DNA from: Sphingopyxis sp. 113P3
GTDB taxonomy: Bacteria; Pseudomonadota; Alphaproteobacteria; Sphingomonadales; Sphingomonadaceae
Assembly: GCF_001278035.1 (NCBI RefSeq)
Contig: NZ_CP009452.1
Span: 1,025,501-1,089,500 of the forward strand
Length of the DNA: 64,000 nt
Reading direction: 5' to 3'
How positions within the stretch are numbered: position 1 is the stretch's first letter; every line of letters begins with the position of its first letter. Of the stretch, positions 52,951 to 62,797 are shown one piece after another. The position numbers and the translations under genes are program-made. Under the pieces are notes generated by a model. It saw only the letters and a program-made list of their open reading frames with translations, ran no database searches and was not told the DNA's origin.

Positions 52951-53227
52951 ACGCCCTCCTTCGGCAGGAGACCTGCCGCTGATGATCGTTGATGGTCGAG
53001 CGCGAGACGCATTTCGTAATGCGTTGGTCATTCAGAGGCACCGACACGCTGGCCGAGCTTCGATGGCGCACGCTCCCGCACGACCGAACATGAGCGCGCA
53101 GAAGTGGCCAGGGAAGTATCAATCGTCAGGCGTAGGGAAGGCGGATGGTGGGGGATATAAATAGGCGGGGATGCGGAGTGGTCTTCCCACTCGCAAAGGG
53201 CATTTGAAGCCAGGCGCGGTGAGGTCA

Positions 53228-56200
53228 TCACGCTGACCTGTCGAACACCTCTGGCTCAAGCCGAATTTGCAGGTCTGTAAGCAGGTTGGAGTCCATGCCG
53301 TGGCCGGCCAGGGTTTGCAGGTAGTCGAGCAGATCGTCCTGCCGCGGTTGACCGAAGGCCAGTCGATAGACCGTGAGGCTGCGTTTGAGCCAGGCGAGTC
53401 GCGTGACTTCCCGACTGAACGGCAGCATCGGCACGCGCCGTTCGACGCGCACGGAACCTTCGTAGATCCAATAGGGGATGAGATCGGTGTCGACCGCCGC
53501 CTCGGATCGCGCGTGCTCGAACATCAGCTTCCACGGATCGTCAGGAGCCTGCCCACGGCCCCTGACGACCGCGGCCTGGCGTTCGGCCAGATTGAGGCGC
53601 ACGGCATGGCCCTTGAAGCGGTGGACGCGGCCTTCGCGCTGCTCGAGGTCCACCGGGTTGCCCGGCAAGTTCCAGTGATAGACGCGATAGCAATAGGGAT
53701 GGAAGTCCAGCCCTTCCTGGCCGACTGACGTGGTGGCGAGAACGAACGGCCGGAACGGTGAGTTGAAAGCGTCACGCACGCCTCCGAGCCGCGCGACGGC
53801 GCCGTCTTCGTCCTTGTAGTCGGCGAGCCGCATCGCGAAGCGTCCGCGCATCTGGAACTTGCTGATGGCGAGGGACTCTCCATCGACCTGCACGTCATCG
53901 ACGTCGATCTGCGACGGGCGGATAGTGAGGGCCTGGGCCATGGCGCGAGCGACACCGATTGCGCGGTCGTCGGCTGGGCGGGCGCCGAGACCTTCGGCAT
54001 CGACAAGGTAATGTGCGTATTCGTCCAGGACGGCCTGTAGGTTGTGCTGGGCGCAATAGGCCAGCACGCGGCGCCAGTAGTGATCGTCGGTATCCCGTCG
54101 CAGCAAGGCGACCGCGTCATGCTGATTGAGCAGCGCACGGAACGACCAGGCGACTTCAGCGGCGGCGCTGAGCAAGCGTGGGTCGTCCCACGCCAGCTCG
54201 GGCGCGATCCGCTTGAGGGCGCGAAGCGCGCAGACGGCCGGACTGCCGAGCGCGACGTCAACCAGCAGGTCCGAAAGATCGTCGGACAAAGCGCCGATGT
54301 CGTGCGTCTTCACCGCTGCCGCCAGTTCGGCGATATGATCGTGGAAGCCGTCTTCGCTCGCCAGGGCGCGCATGCCGTGGGGCGTCTCCAGCCAAGCGCG
54401 GGATCGCGCGCCTAACAGATCATCGATCACGGCTGGGGCGGCCCACTCGGCGCTGTGCGCGTCCTGATGCGACACCGCGCCTTCCTTCAAGGCACCCAGG
54501 ACGGGCTTGAGGCGGTCGCCCACAGCGGAGCGCATTCCCTCCAGCGACAAGGCGGCTCCCGTTTCACTGAACACCGCCAGCGGGTCGGCCAGCTCCGCCA
54601 GCGCCGGCGAGGGATAGATCAGCAGCAGCGCGCGCAGACCAGCGAGCCGGCCGTGATCCTGCCGAAACTGCAAGGGGCGCAGGCGATGCTGCTCGAAATA
54701 GCGCCGGCCGGATTCGCCGACGCCCATGCGCCGTTCGGCTTCGTAGGACAGCAGAGCTGCGATTGCATCGGGCACCATGGACCAGGACGAAAATATCAGC
54801 GCCTTGGTCAGGGGCGCCCCGGCTCGCGCCTCGCCGTAATAGGGCATGGCGGCGGGTATCCAGAGATTCTGTTCCAGGTGCTGGCCGAAGATGTCGTCCA
54901 TGATCGCGCGCATGCGGCCGTTGGCCGGGTCCAGCGGCGCATAGGCGTCGATGGCGTCGTGATCGAGCATGGCCGGCCGAGCCGCCTGGATTGCAGTGCG
55001 GAGCACGGCCGAAGGCGCGTCGACCTGGTCTTCCAGCAGCCGCTTCAGGCTGTAGTGGCGCATGAAGTTGAGCAGATAGGGCGAAGACTTCCAGTATTCG
55101 ATGATCTCCGGCGCATCGAGCGTGCGCGCCACCTGAGAAACGGCGGATGCCTGCGCGAGGTCGGCGGGCGCGATCGAGACCGTGATGGGAGGCTCGCTCA
55201 TCATGGAGTCGCGCTCGACCGTGGATGCGACCCGCTCGGTTCGGGCGATCACACGGCGCAGGCGCCGTTCGATGGTCTGGCGGGTCTCGACCGCTGAGGC
55301 ATGTGACTGTGGCAGGGCATGCAGGAGGCCGCGGAAGGCGCGCATTTCACGCGCCAGCGTGGCTGCCACCTCCGGCCCCTTTTCCCGGCCGTAGAGGAAA
55401 CTCAAGGTCTCAAGGAAGTCCTGATAGTGGTCGCCTTCGTCGGGCTCGTCGCCGGCGAGCGTGAGCATCCGGTAGGGTGTGGCTGAGAGCAGCAAGGTGC
55501 GGGCAGCGTGCCCGTCGCCTCCCGAGTAGTCGAACAGTTCGCGCGCGAGGATCGCCGCGTCGCTGTCGCCATGCAGCAGATCCCGGAATCGTTGGAACTC
55601 GTCCATGATGATGAGGTCGGGTTGCAGCGCATCCACGCAGGCGTGGGACAGCTTGGCGCGGAGCCGGGCGACCAGGCTGTTGCGGGGCTGTGTCATTTCT
55701 GCGGGATAGGTGTCCCGACGGCGCGGGAAGAGTTCGCAAACCCGTTCGAGTTCCTCGAAGAGGTCGCGATCCGCCTGCACGTCGCGGCGGAAACGCTCGA
55801 TGATGCGCTTGTCGACGCCTTCGAGGGTGAGGTTGTCCACGGCGCGGTTCCAACCCTCGACGCCGGCCGTGACCTGCAAAAGGTTGTGCAGGCCACGCGG
55901 GCGCGTAACGAGGTCGCGCAGGAGATGGAGCAGCAAGGCGCGTTCCTGTGTCACGCCCGTCGCGGAGCGCAGATCGAAGGTCGTGCCCGGCGTCAGGCTG
56001 ATGAAGTTCACCCTGTTGGCGTCGAGGCCCGCCTGATCGCGCAGTTGCAGGGGAACGAGCGTCATGCGGGTCGGCAGGGCCAGCTCGCGCCGCCCGAGGA
56101 CGTTCAGCCGGTTGAGGTTCTGGGCGGCGATCGCCTGGTTCGAGCAGATGTAGAGGATGTCGATTCGCTTGGTGTTGTCCCACAGGTGTTCGATCATGCG

Positions 56201-56377
56201 GGCGATGACCCCGCGCGCCACCATCGTTTTGCCGAGGCCGACTTCGTCGGCGACCAGGAACTGGCGGACAGGATCGTCCTCGCCGTAGAGCCGATCGAAG
56301 ACGTAGTCGACGGTGCGCCGCTGAAAGACCTTGAGGGGAGCGAGCGCCGCGTCGGCGCGAAACCGTTCATTCGGCAT
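53228..56377 (-). CDS. SNF2/DEAD-type helicase-related protein
   Basis: A 1049-residue superfamily 2 ATPase. The start at MPNERFRADA overlaps the PLD gene end by 11 bases. Walker A is ADEVGLGKTM (Lys50), the Walker B box is DEFQRF (Asp259, not the usual DEAH), motif III SATPYR near residue 297, and the C-terminal RecA domain carries SVGQEGLDFHPYC and QREGRVHRFKGH (about residues 880-925), with the motif VI arginines. Long insertions separate the two lobes, as in Snf2-like defence helicases (DrmD, MkoA type). It is last in a five-gene operon and may translocate on DNA for the PLD-like nuclease. Confidence 0.88.
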   Translation of the reverse strand: MPNERFRADAALAPLKVFQRRTVDYVFDRLYGEDDPVRQFLVADEVGLGKTMVARGVIARMIEHLWDNTKRIDILYICSNQAIAAQNLNRLNVLGRRELALPTRMTLVPLQLRDQAGLDANRVNFISLTPGTTFDLRSATGVTQERALLLHLLRDLVTRPRGLHNLLQVTAGVEGWNRAVDNLTLEGVDKRIIERFRRDVQADRDLFEELERVCELFPRRRDTYPAEMTQPRNSLVARLRAKLSHACVDALQPDLIIMDEFQRFRDLLHGDSDAAILARELFDYSGGDGHAARTLLLSATPYRMLTLAGDEPDEGDHYQDFLETLSFLYGREKGPEVAATLAREMRAFRGLLHALPQSHASAVETRQTIERRLRRVIARTERVASTVERDSMMSEPPITVSIAPADLAQASAVSQVARTLDAPEIIEYWKSSPYLLNFMRHYSLKRLLEDQVDAPSAVLRTAIQAARPAMLDHDAIDAYAPLDPANGRMRAIMDDIFGQHLEQNLWIPAAMPYYGEARAGAPLTKALIFSSWSMVPDAIAALLSYEAERRMGVGESGRRYFEQHRLRPLQFRQDHGRLAGLRALLLIYPSPALAELADPLAVFSETGAALSLEGMRSAVGDRLKPVLGALKEGAVSHQDAHSAEWAAPAVIDDLLGARSRAWLETPHGMRALASEDGFHDHIAELAAAVKTHDIGALSDDLSDLLVDVALGSPAVCALRALKRIAPELAWDDPRLLSAAAEVAWSFRALLNQHDAVALLRRDTDDHYWRRVLAYCAQHNLQAVLDEYAHYLVDAEGLGARPADDRAIGVARAMAQALTIRPSQIDVDDVQVDGESLAISKFQMRGRFAMRLADYKDEDGAVARLGGVRDAFNSPFRPFVLATTSVGQEGLDFHPYCYRVYHWNLPGNPVDLEQREGRVHRFKGHAVRLNLAERQAAVVRGRGQAPDDPWKLMFEHARSEAAVDTDLIPYWIYEGSVRVERRVPMLPFSREVTRLAWLKRSLTVYRLAFGQPRQDDLLDYLQTLAGHGMDSNLLTDLQIRLEPEVFDRSA

Positions 56378-58223
56378 GCGCAGCATCCTGCGTGGCGAGC
56401 GCAATTCGGAATGTGTTCCAGAGTGTGCGGAACTCAGCCGGAATCGGATCGGTATCGTCACCGTCGCCGGTTTCCAGGCGTGCGATCAGCCGTTCGATGG
56501 CGCGAAGCTGGTCGCCGCCCCGGCAGAAGGCCCGAACCATCTCCTCGAGAATGGGCGCGTCGTCGCTTGCCGCGCGCCAAGCGCCCTGACCTGACCCGTC
56601 CTGCGCTGCGAGGGCGGCGGCGAAGGGATCGCCTAATTCGGAGAGGAGCAGGCGGAGATAGCGGAAGAAGGCGTCCTTGCTGTCGATCACCCAGCGCAGG
56701 ATGGCGGCGTGGCGCTCTGCGGGCAGCCCCTCCATCATGAGCCCGGTGCTGAACAGGATCGAGACGTCTTCCGTCTCGTCCGTCAGGTGACAGGCAAGGA
56801 ACCGGGTAAGGTCGACCAAGGGCATTGCGCCAAGGTCGGCGGGCTGTCCCTGTCGGAGCGGCTCCAGCACATCGCGCGCATGTCCTTCGCCCCGCGTGAT
56901 CGGCCAAACTCGCAGCGTACCGAGCCCGGTAAGGTGCAGCGGTTCGGACGGGATCAGCCAGACCCGCCAGACCGGCGCGCCATCGGCGGCGTGCTCGCCG
57001 CGCTCGCAACGGAGCTTGAGGCCGCTGCGGCAAATCTCGCGCCGGGCCTGATCCAAACGAGCCTCGGCGGCTCGTTGCGCGGCATCGGCGGCTCCCGTCT
57101 CGTCGCGGACGAACGGCCGCGTCAGCCGGCCAAACCCCTTGTTGCCGAGGATTTCCTCGACGCTGCCGACCCGCGATCGCTTCCCGGTCAGGGTGGTGAA
57201 GATCTCGACATTGCTGCCGGTCAGCAGCGCCGGCCGCGTGGCGTTTCCCGAGCCGACCGTGATCGCGGTGTCCCAGCCGCGTTCGGCGATGAACGCCTTG
57301 GCATGGAGCCCTTGCAGGGCCGCTGCGTCCTCCTCCTCGCCATCTTCCGTGGCCGCCATTTCGTCGAGCACGGCCACGCGGGCAAAGCCATCGAGTGTGG
57401 CGCCGGGCACCTGGGCGAGTTCGTCGGATCGCCCGATGAAGATGGGCTTTTCGGCGCTGGCCAGACCGGCGAGCATCGACAAGGTTTGATCGTCGCAGAA
57501 GGGCGAGACGACGCCCAGCCGAACGCAGGGTTCCGGGCGCCATGGCTTTCCGCCGAGGCCGTTGACGGCGAAGGAGACGCTCTGGAACGGTTCGGGCAGG
57601 CTCCATTCGGCGCGGCGCACGTCTTCGGCCAGGTCATCGACAAGCGTCTTCGTTCCGTCGGGAACGCCCACGGTCGCGAGGTCGGGGAGCTGGCGAAGGA
57701 AGTCGGCGACCGGGCGATTGACCGCCTTGGGCTGCTTGGTGATCACGCCGTCGAGGGTGGCGGCAATGTCCCATGAGCGGTCGCGCGTCAGGTTTCGGGA
57801 GAGAATGAGCAGACGCAGGCGGGCGGGGTCTTCGGGCCGCAACGGCGTGAAGCGCAGCGCCCACATCTTGGGGTGGAAGGCTCCGCCTTGAGGGGCGGCG
57901 ACCTCGACGATAATGCGTTCGAGCAGCGAGCAAAGGCGGGAATGTGGCCGGGCGCTCGCCTGGATATGGCCGGCGTCGGTGAAGACGACGAGGCGGCCGG
58001 CGATGCGCTCGGCGCCTTCGAGCAGCGCCAGAGGATGAGAGAGAATGTCGTCGCGGTTCTCGGCGGCGAAGAGCGCCAGACTGACCGGCACGGCGAGCGC
58101 CGTCTCGAAGTCGAGCGAGAAGGTCGTGGCGACCGCCGCGTCGAAGACATAGCCCGCCGGCGGCTGAAGATTGGCGCCGTAGAGCGTTCGCTGTTCGGGA
58201 TCGAGGCTGCGCCTATTCAGCAT
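56367..58223 (-). CDS. Phospholipase D-like (HKD) nuclease candidate
   Basis: A 618-residue protein with two PLD-like sites: FHPKMWALRF (His117, Lys119) with LLILSRNLT downstream, and LHAKAFIAE (His307, Lys309) followed by VGSGNAT. Both keep H-x-K and the downstream S-x-N or G-S-x-N, but the Asp of HxKx4D is Arg or Glu, as in some restriction-type PLD nucleases. The start at MLNRRSLDPEQ overlaps the DUF6361 end by 11 bases. It is expected to form an intramolecular pseudodimer; the substrate may be DNA. Confidence 0.85.
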   Translation of the reverse strand: MLNRRSLDPEQRTLYGANLQPPAGYVFDAAVATTFSLDFETALAVPVSLALFAAENRDDILSHPLALLEGAERIAGRLVVFTDAGHIQASARPHSRLCSLLERIIVEVAAPQGGAFHPKMWALRFTPLRPEDPARLRLLILSRNLTRDRSWDIAATLDGVITKQPKAVNRPVADFLRQLPDLATVGVPDGTKTLVDDLAEDVRRAEWSLPEPFQSVSFAVNGLGGKPWRPEPCVRLGVVSPFCDDQTLSMLAGLASAEKPIFIGRSDELAQVPGATLDGFARVAVLDEMAATEDGEEEDAAALQGLHAKAFIAERGWDTAITVGSGNATRPALLTGSNVEIFTTLTGKRSRVGSVEEILGNKGFGRLTRPFVRDETGAADAAQRAAEARLDQARREICRSGLKLRCERGEHAADGAPVWRVWLIPSEPLHLTGLGTLRVWPITRGEGHARDVLEPLRQGQPADLGAMPLVDLTRFLACHLTDETEDVSILFSTGLMMEGLPAERHAAILRWVIDSKDAFFRYLRLLLSELGDPFAAALAAQDGSGQGAWRAASDDAPILEEMVRAFCRGGDQLRAIERLIARLETGDGDDTDPIPAEFRTLWNTFRIALATQDAAHAE

Positions 58224-59391
58224 GGGCGAGATCCCGCAGGTGGGATTTGGCCTGCGCCCAGCGGAAGCTGAGGCGGTCGGCGCCCGATGCGCCGGTCCAG
58301 CGGTCACGGACAGCGTGATTGGCGTAGCGGGACTGGCTGGTCTTGAGCCGGCGTTCGCGCTCCTCGACGAGCCGCCGCGCCGCGGGCGCCGAGATTATCT
58401 GCTCCGTCCCGGCCAGAACCAGATCGCGCCACTCGCTCACGAACCGTTTGGCGGCCGGACGGACGGCGTGCGCGGGGTGCTCCACGACATTCCAGAAATC
58501 ATCGAGCGACCACGCGCGGACGGCGCTGGTATCGAGTTCGTCGCTCCAGGCTTCAAGCCGAGCGCGATAGTCCTCGATCCAGTCGTCGCGCTGGCGCAGC
58601 TCACTGAGCGCGAGGTTATAGAGCAGCGCGGCGCCATGCATCACATGGGAGAAGATTTCCCCATGCTGGACGAGGCGGCGCGCTGCGGATGGAAACGCCG
58701 ACAGATGGGGGTGCGTCCAGATATAGTCGCAGTCCGCGTCGATGCCTTCGCGCGCCAGCATCGTGAGCAGTGCGGTGGGCTGGCTGGCGATCAGGCGGTC
58801 GATGAGGAATTGCGCCTCGTCGGTGGTCAGGCGGAAGACGGCCTGCTCAAGCAGGTCGCCGGGCATCTGGGGCAAGGCCGGATTCCAGACGGCGGGCGTC
58901 TGGGCGCCGGCCAGAGCGTCTTCGCCGCTGGATGCGCCGCGCGACCGACCACGGCCCCGCAAGGCGACGAACAGACTGTCGAGCGAGCCCGGAAAGACCC
59001 GGATGCCCCACGCGCCCAGGCCAGCCCAATAGACGGAACTCGGCAACCGCTGGAGCCGTGGTCCTGCATCCCGGCCGATGATGCCGTTGGACTCACCGCC
59101 GGCTTTCAGGGCGTCGGCAAGCCGGATTTCGGTGTCGCGCGCCTCGGTGCGGAGCTGCGCTTCAGGGACTTCGCGCTTTTCCAGCGCCCGATAGAGCCAG
59201 GGAATGAACAGCATGTATCGCAGGCGCGTCTGGATCGTGCTCGTGCCCGGAAAGAGGTGATCGGCGATGGAATCCCGGATCGCCCCCAGCCCCAGCTCGT
59301 CGCGGGTCTCGCGCTCCTGAAAGAGCGCCATGATGCGCTGCGCGCGCTGCCGCTCGGCTTCATCGAAATCGATCCAAGCAAGAGACGACAT
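58213..59391 (-). CDS. DUF6361 family protein
   Basis: A 392-residue protein with the N-terminal DUF6361 pattern: SSLAWIDFDEAERQRAQRIMALFQERETRDELGLGAIRDSIADHLFPGTSTIQTRLRYMLF. No membrane segments or known catalytic motif. DUF6361 genes are recurrently found next to PLD-like and helicase genes in defence islands, as far as I recall. It lies 4 bases after the AddA/UvrD-like gene and overlaps the PLD gene. Function unknown, perhaps a sensor or adaptor. Confidence 0.85.
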   Translation of the reverse strand: MSSLAWIDFDEAERQRAQRIMALFQERETRDELGLGAIRDSIADHLFPGTSTIQTRLRYMLFIPWLYRALEKREVPEAQLRTEARDTEIRLADALKAGGESNGIIGRDAGPRLQRLPSSVYWAGLGAWGIRVFPGSLDSLFVALRGRGRSRGASSGEDALAGAQTPAVWNPALPQMPGDLLEQAVFRLTTDEAQFLIDRLIASQPTALLTMLAREGIDADCDYIWTHPHLSAFPSAARRLVQHGEIFSHVMHGAALLYNLALSELRQRDDWIEDYRARLEAWSDELDTSAVRAWSLDDFWNVVEHPAHAVRPAAKRFVSEWRDLVLAGTEQIISAPAARRLVEERERRLKTSQSRYANHAVRDRWTGASGADRLSFRWAQAKSHLRDLAHAE

Positions 59392-59395
59392 GGGC

Positions 59396-62300
59396 TCAGG
59401 CCGCCTCGCTCTCGGTCGGCTTCGTCGGCAGGACGGGAATGACGGCGCCGGAGGTCATCAGCACGATCAGTCCGCGCTCGGCTCCGGTCATGTCGAGATA
59501 GGCCCGCACCTGCGCGCGATAGTGATCGAGCGTTCCCGGCGCCGGCGTCACATCGCTTTTCCAGTCCACGACGACGGCGGGGCGGCCCTCGGCCGTCAGG
59601 GTCAGGGCATCGGCAATCCCGGCCGTTGCGGTTTCCACACCGTCGGCCGCCTGTGCGGAATAGACGGGAAATTCGGCCAGAAGACCCGGCCCCAGGGCCG
59701 CGATGTCAGGCAGAGCCAGGGTCCGGGCGACACAGGCCGCTAGTTCCTGCGCCGACAGCCCCGTCGCCGGGTCGGCGACCGGAGACTGGCCGAGGGCTCG
59801 GATGAGGTGGCCAGCCCGTTCAGTCAGGGCGGCTTCCGCTTCGGGAATTTCTCCGGTCAGCACCTCTTCCATGAGCTTGTGGAGGATCAGCCCGCGCTCG
59901 CGGCCTCCCTGCACGAGGACGGCTGCTTCCAGCTCGGGGGGCTGATCGTCGGCCGATCCCGTCCAGAGCGCGGCTTCTTCTTCCCGCAGCACGGTCCCGG
60001 CGGCGTTTTCGTCACGGCTGGGCGCGAGCCAGGTCAACCGCGTCTGCGCGGCCGCGATGGCTTCGGCTTCTGCGGCGAAGCTCGCGCGCGTCTGGGTGTT
60101 GCCCGCGCCCGCACCTGCGGCCGCGAGACCGGCAGGCAAGTGAGAGACGTCCAGGCCGGGAAGGTCGGCGAGCGACAGATCGACGAGACCGATCCAGGCC
60201 GATTTCGACGGCGTGGCGTCGAGCCGGGGCAAGACGAGTAGTTCGCGGGCGCGGGTGGCCGCGACATACCAGAGCCGGATGCGTTCGCGGTCCAGCTCCT
60301 CCTTTTCCGCCTGGCGCGCGGTTTCGTAGCCCTCGGGCACGACGCCCAGGACCGGGCAATAGAAGGTCTCGGTCCGGCGGTCGATCACGGCGCTGTCGGG
60401 CGCCATGACGCCGGTCATGGTGTTGACCGGAATGACGATCGGCCATTCCAGCCCCTTGGCCGCGTGCATGGTGAAGAGCGCGACCGCTTCCTCCTGGGCG
60501 TCGGGCCGTCCCTCGACCGCGCGGGCCTCATCGGACCACGCCGCTGTCATCGCCTCGGCGAAGGCGCGCAAGCCGCGCACGGCGTAGCCGGTCGACAGGC
60601 TGAGATAGAGATCGACATTGGCGAGCGCGCGCTCGGCCTGGCCGCGATGGCGATCGAGGAGGAGCGGACGGACGCGCAACACGTCCACGGCCTGCGAGAG
60701 CAGCTCGTGCGGGGTCGTGCTGTTGCCGCGCCGGGAGAGCGATTGCAGCCGCTCGATGACTTCGCGCGCGAGCGGGTGCGCGATGACGGCGGGATCGATG
60801 CTGAGATCCAGGCGCGGAATCCGATCCGGCTGTTCCTCCGAGCGCGGAAGTCCCCAGATGATGTCCAGCAGGTCTTCTTCGGTGAGTCCGACCAGAGGCC
60901 CGCGCAGCAGCGCGCCGAGCGCCAGCGTGTCGCGGCGGTCGGCCAGAACGCGGGTCAGCGCGATCAGATCCTGCACCTCCTGGCGGCGGAACAGCCCCTT
61001 GCCGGCTTGGGTCGCCACGGGGATGCCGCGGCGTTCCAGGGCTTCCTCATAGCGCCACAGCTCGGCGCCGGTTGGCGCCAGCAAGGCGATGTCGCCCGGC
61101 TGACAAGGGCGCTCCGCGCCGCTGCGACGGTCGATGATGGGGTGGCTTTCGATCAGCCGGGCGCACAACTCGGCGATGGCGTCGGCTTCGGCGTCCCGCT
61201 GCTGTTCTGCGCTGGCCTTGCCGTTTTCGTCGGCCACGGCGATGTCGAGAGCCGCCACGCACAGGCCACCCCGATCGTCATGGAACGGGTCGAGAGCGGT
61301 GAAGCCCGGCTGGCCATCGGCCGAGAGCACGGCCTCGAAGCGCTCGTTGACGAAGGTGAGGATCGAGGCGCAGGAGCGGAAGTTGGTGGAGATCGACAGA
61401 AGGCTGCCGGGGTCCTGGGCGCGGAAGGCGTCGCGCGCCTGCACATAGGCGCCGACGTCGGCGCCCCGGAAGCGATAGATCGCCTGCTTCGGGTCGCCGA
61501 CCAGGAAGAGCGCGCCCGGCCGGATTTGGAACCGCGCCCAGTCGACGTTGCCATCGACCGGATCGCCGCACAGACGCCAGAAGATCTCGGTTTGCAGGGG
61601 GTCTGTGTCCTGGAACTCGTCGACGAGGACGTGGGCGAAACGCTGTCCCAGCGCCCGGCGCACGGCATCGTGGTCGCGCAGCAAGGCGCGCGCCGCGAAA
61701 ATCAGATCGTCGAAATCGAGCTGGGCGCTGGCGCGCTTGTGGTCGCGATAGCGTTGCAGGATGGGATGCGCCTCGTCGATCAGCGCAGCGAGGGCATGGC
61801 CGGCGGCGGCCTGCACGAGCGCGGTCCAGGCATCGCAGCAGGCGGCGTAGTGGGTCTCGGCCGCGTCGTTCAGCCGATCGCCGTCGGCCTTGGAAAGTCC
61901 GGCCTGCTTGGCGGCGGCCGCCCATTTCCCTTTCTTGCGGTAGGAAGCGAAGGCGCCGGCTTTGGTGCAGAGATCCGGGTGAGGACGCGAGGTCAGGAGC
62001 TGGACGAGGCCCGCGGGCGTCCCCGGGTCTGGAGCGTTCGCCAGGACCGCGACCATTTCGGCCAGCCGTTCGACGATCGTCGCGGTCTCCGGCTCGGCCG
62101 CCGCCGTAGCGCTCATGAAGCCCGTGAAATCCGCCGCCGCCTGCCGAAACGCCGCAAGGTGGCCGTCAAGTGCCGAGACAGGGGGCGCAGCGAGCGTGGG
62201 GCGGCGGCGCAGATTCTCGGCGATCTTGTGGATCAGCGCCACCGTCTCGCCGGGGCTATGCAGCACCATCTCGGCCAGGATGCCGCTTTGACCGCCGGAC

Positions 62301-62797
62301 AGCCGCTCGCGCAACCAGCCATCGACAATCTCGAGGAAGGCCAGATCGGCCTGGTTGCGATCCATCACGGCGGCGCCGGGGTCGATGTCGGCCTCCGCCG
62401 GATAGGGCTTGATCAGCCGCTGGCAAAACCCGTGGATGGTCGAGCAGGTGATTTCGTCGATCGCGGCGCTGGCGGCGGCGAGATTGCGGCGATGGACCTC
62501 CGACAGGCCATCGGGGAGCGCCACGCGTAGCTCGGTCGCGATCACACCGGCCGAGAGGTTGGCGACGAACTCGCGGACACGCGACAGCAATTCGCTCGCG
62601 GCGAGCTCGGTGAAGGTGACGGCGGCGATGGCGCGTGGGGAAACGCCTTCGGCGAGCATGGCGGCGATGCGTCCAGCCATGACGGCGGTCTTGCCCGAAC
62701 CCGCGCCGGCCTCGACCAGGATGGAGCGATCATGAAGGCTGATCGCATGGCGGCGCGCGCCGTCGTCCTTCAGCACCTTGGACTCGTTGCTCATCAT
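59396..62797 (-). CDS. AddA/RecB-like UvrD helicase-nuclease
   Basis: A 1133-residue SF1A helicase with a C-terminal nuclease domain. Walker A: LVEAGAGSGKTAVM (Lys36, Thr37); DE box VLVDEFQDTDPLQ (Asp393, Glu394); late motifs AAKGLEWPIVI and VAATRARELLVL. The C-terminal PD-(D/E)XK domain has AVVVDWKSDVTPAPGTLDHYRAQVRAYL, catalytic Asp-x-Lys intact. The start overlaps the upstream nuclease gene by 4 bases. It resembles AddA of AddAB, but sits in a defence-like operon rather than with housekeeping genes, so a specialised end-processing role is likely. Confidence 0.9.
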   Translation of the reverse strand: MMSNESKVLKDDGARRHAISLHDRSILVEAGAGSGKTAVMAGRIAAMLAEGVSPRAIAAVTFTELAASELLSRVREFVANLSAGVIATELRVALPDGLSEVHRRNLAAASAAIDEITCSTIHGFCQRLIKPYPAEADIDPGAAVMDRNQADLAFLEIVDGWLRERLSGGQSGILAEMVLHSPGETVALIHKIAENLRRRPTLAAPPVSALDGHLAAFRQAAADFTGFMSATAAAEPETATIVERLAEMVAVLANAPDPGTPAGLVQLLTSRPHPDLCTKAGAFASYRKKGKWAAAAKQAGLSKADGDRLNDAAETHYAACCDAWTALVQAAAGHALAALIDEAHPILQRYRDHKRASAQLDFDDLIFAARALLRDHDAVRRALGQRFAHVLVDEFQDTDPLQTEIFWRLCGDPVDGNVDWARFQIRPGALFLVGDPKQAIYRFRGADVGAYVQARDAFRAQDPGSLLSISTNFRSCASILTFVNERFEAVLSADGQPGFTALDPFHDDRGGLCVAALDIAVADENGKASAEQQRDAEADAIAELCARLIESHPIIDRRSGAERPCQPGDIALLAPTGAELWRYEEALERRGIPVATQAGKGLFRRQEVQDLIALTRVLADRRDTLALGALLRGPLVGLTEEDLLDIIWGLPRSEEQPDRIPRLDLSIDPAVIAHPLAREVIERLQSLSRRGNSTTPHELLSQAVDVLRVRPLLLDRHRGQAERALANVDLYLSLSTGYAVRGLRAFAEAMTAAWSDEARAVEGRPDAQEEAVALFTMHAAKGLEWPIVIPVNTMTGVMAPDSAVIDRRTETFYCPVLGVVPEGYETARQAEKEELDRERIRLWYVAATRARELLVLPRLDATPSKSAWIGLVDLSLADLPGLDVSHLPAGLAAAGAGAGNTQTRASFAAEAEAIAAAQTRLTWLAPSRDENAAGTVLREEEAALWTGSADDQPPELEAAVLVQGGRERGLILHKLMEEVLTGEIPEAEAALTERAGHLIRALGQSPVADPATGLSAQELAACVARTLALPDIAALGPGLLAEFPVYSAQAADGVETATAGIADALTLTAEGRPAVVVDWKSDVTPAPGTLDHYRAQVRAYLDMTGAERGLIVLMTSGAVIPVLPTKPTESEAA

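Noticed and set aside
60464..62530. 688-codon plus-strand frame
   Set aside because: Antisense shadow of the AddA/UvrD-like helicase gene.
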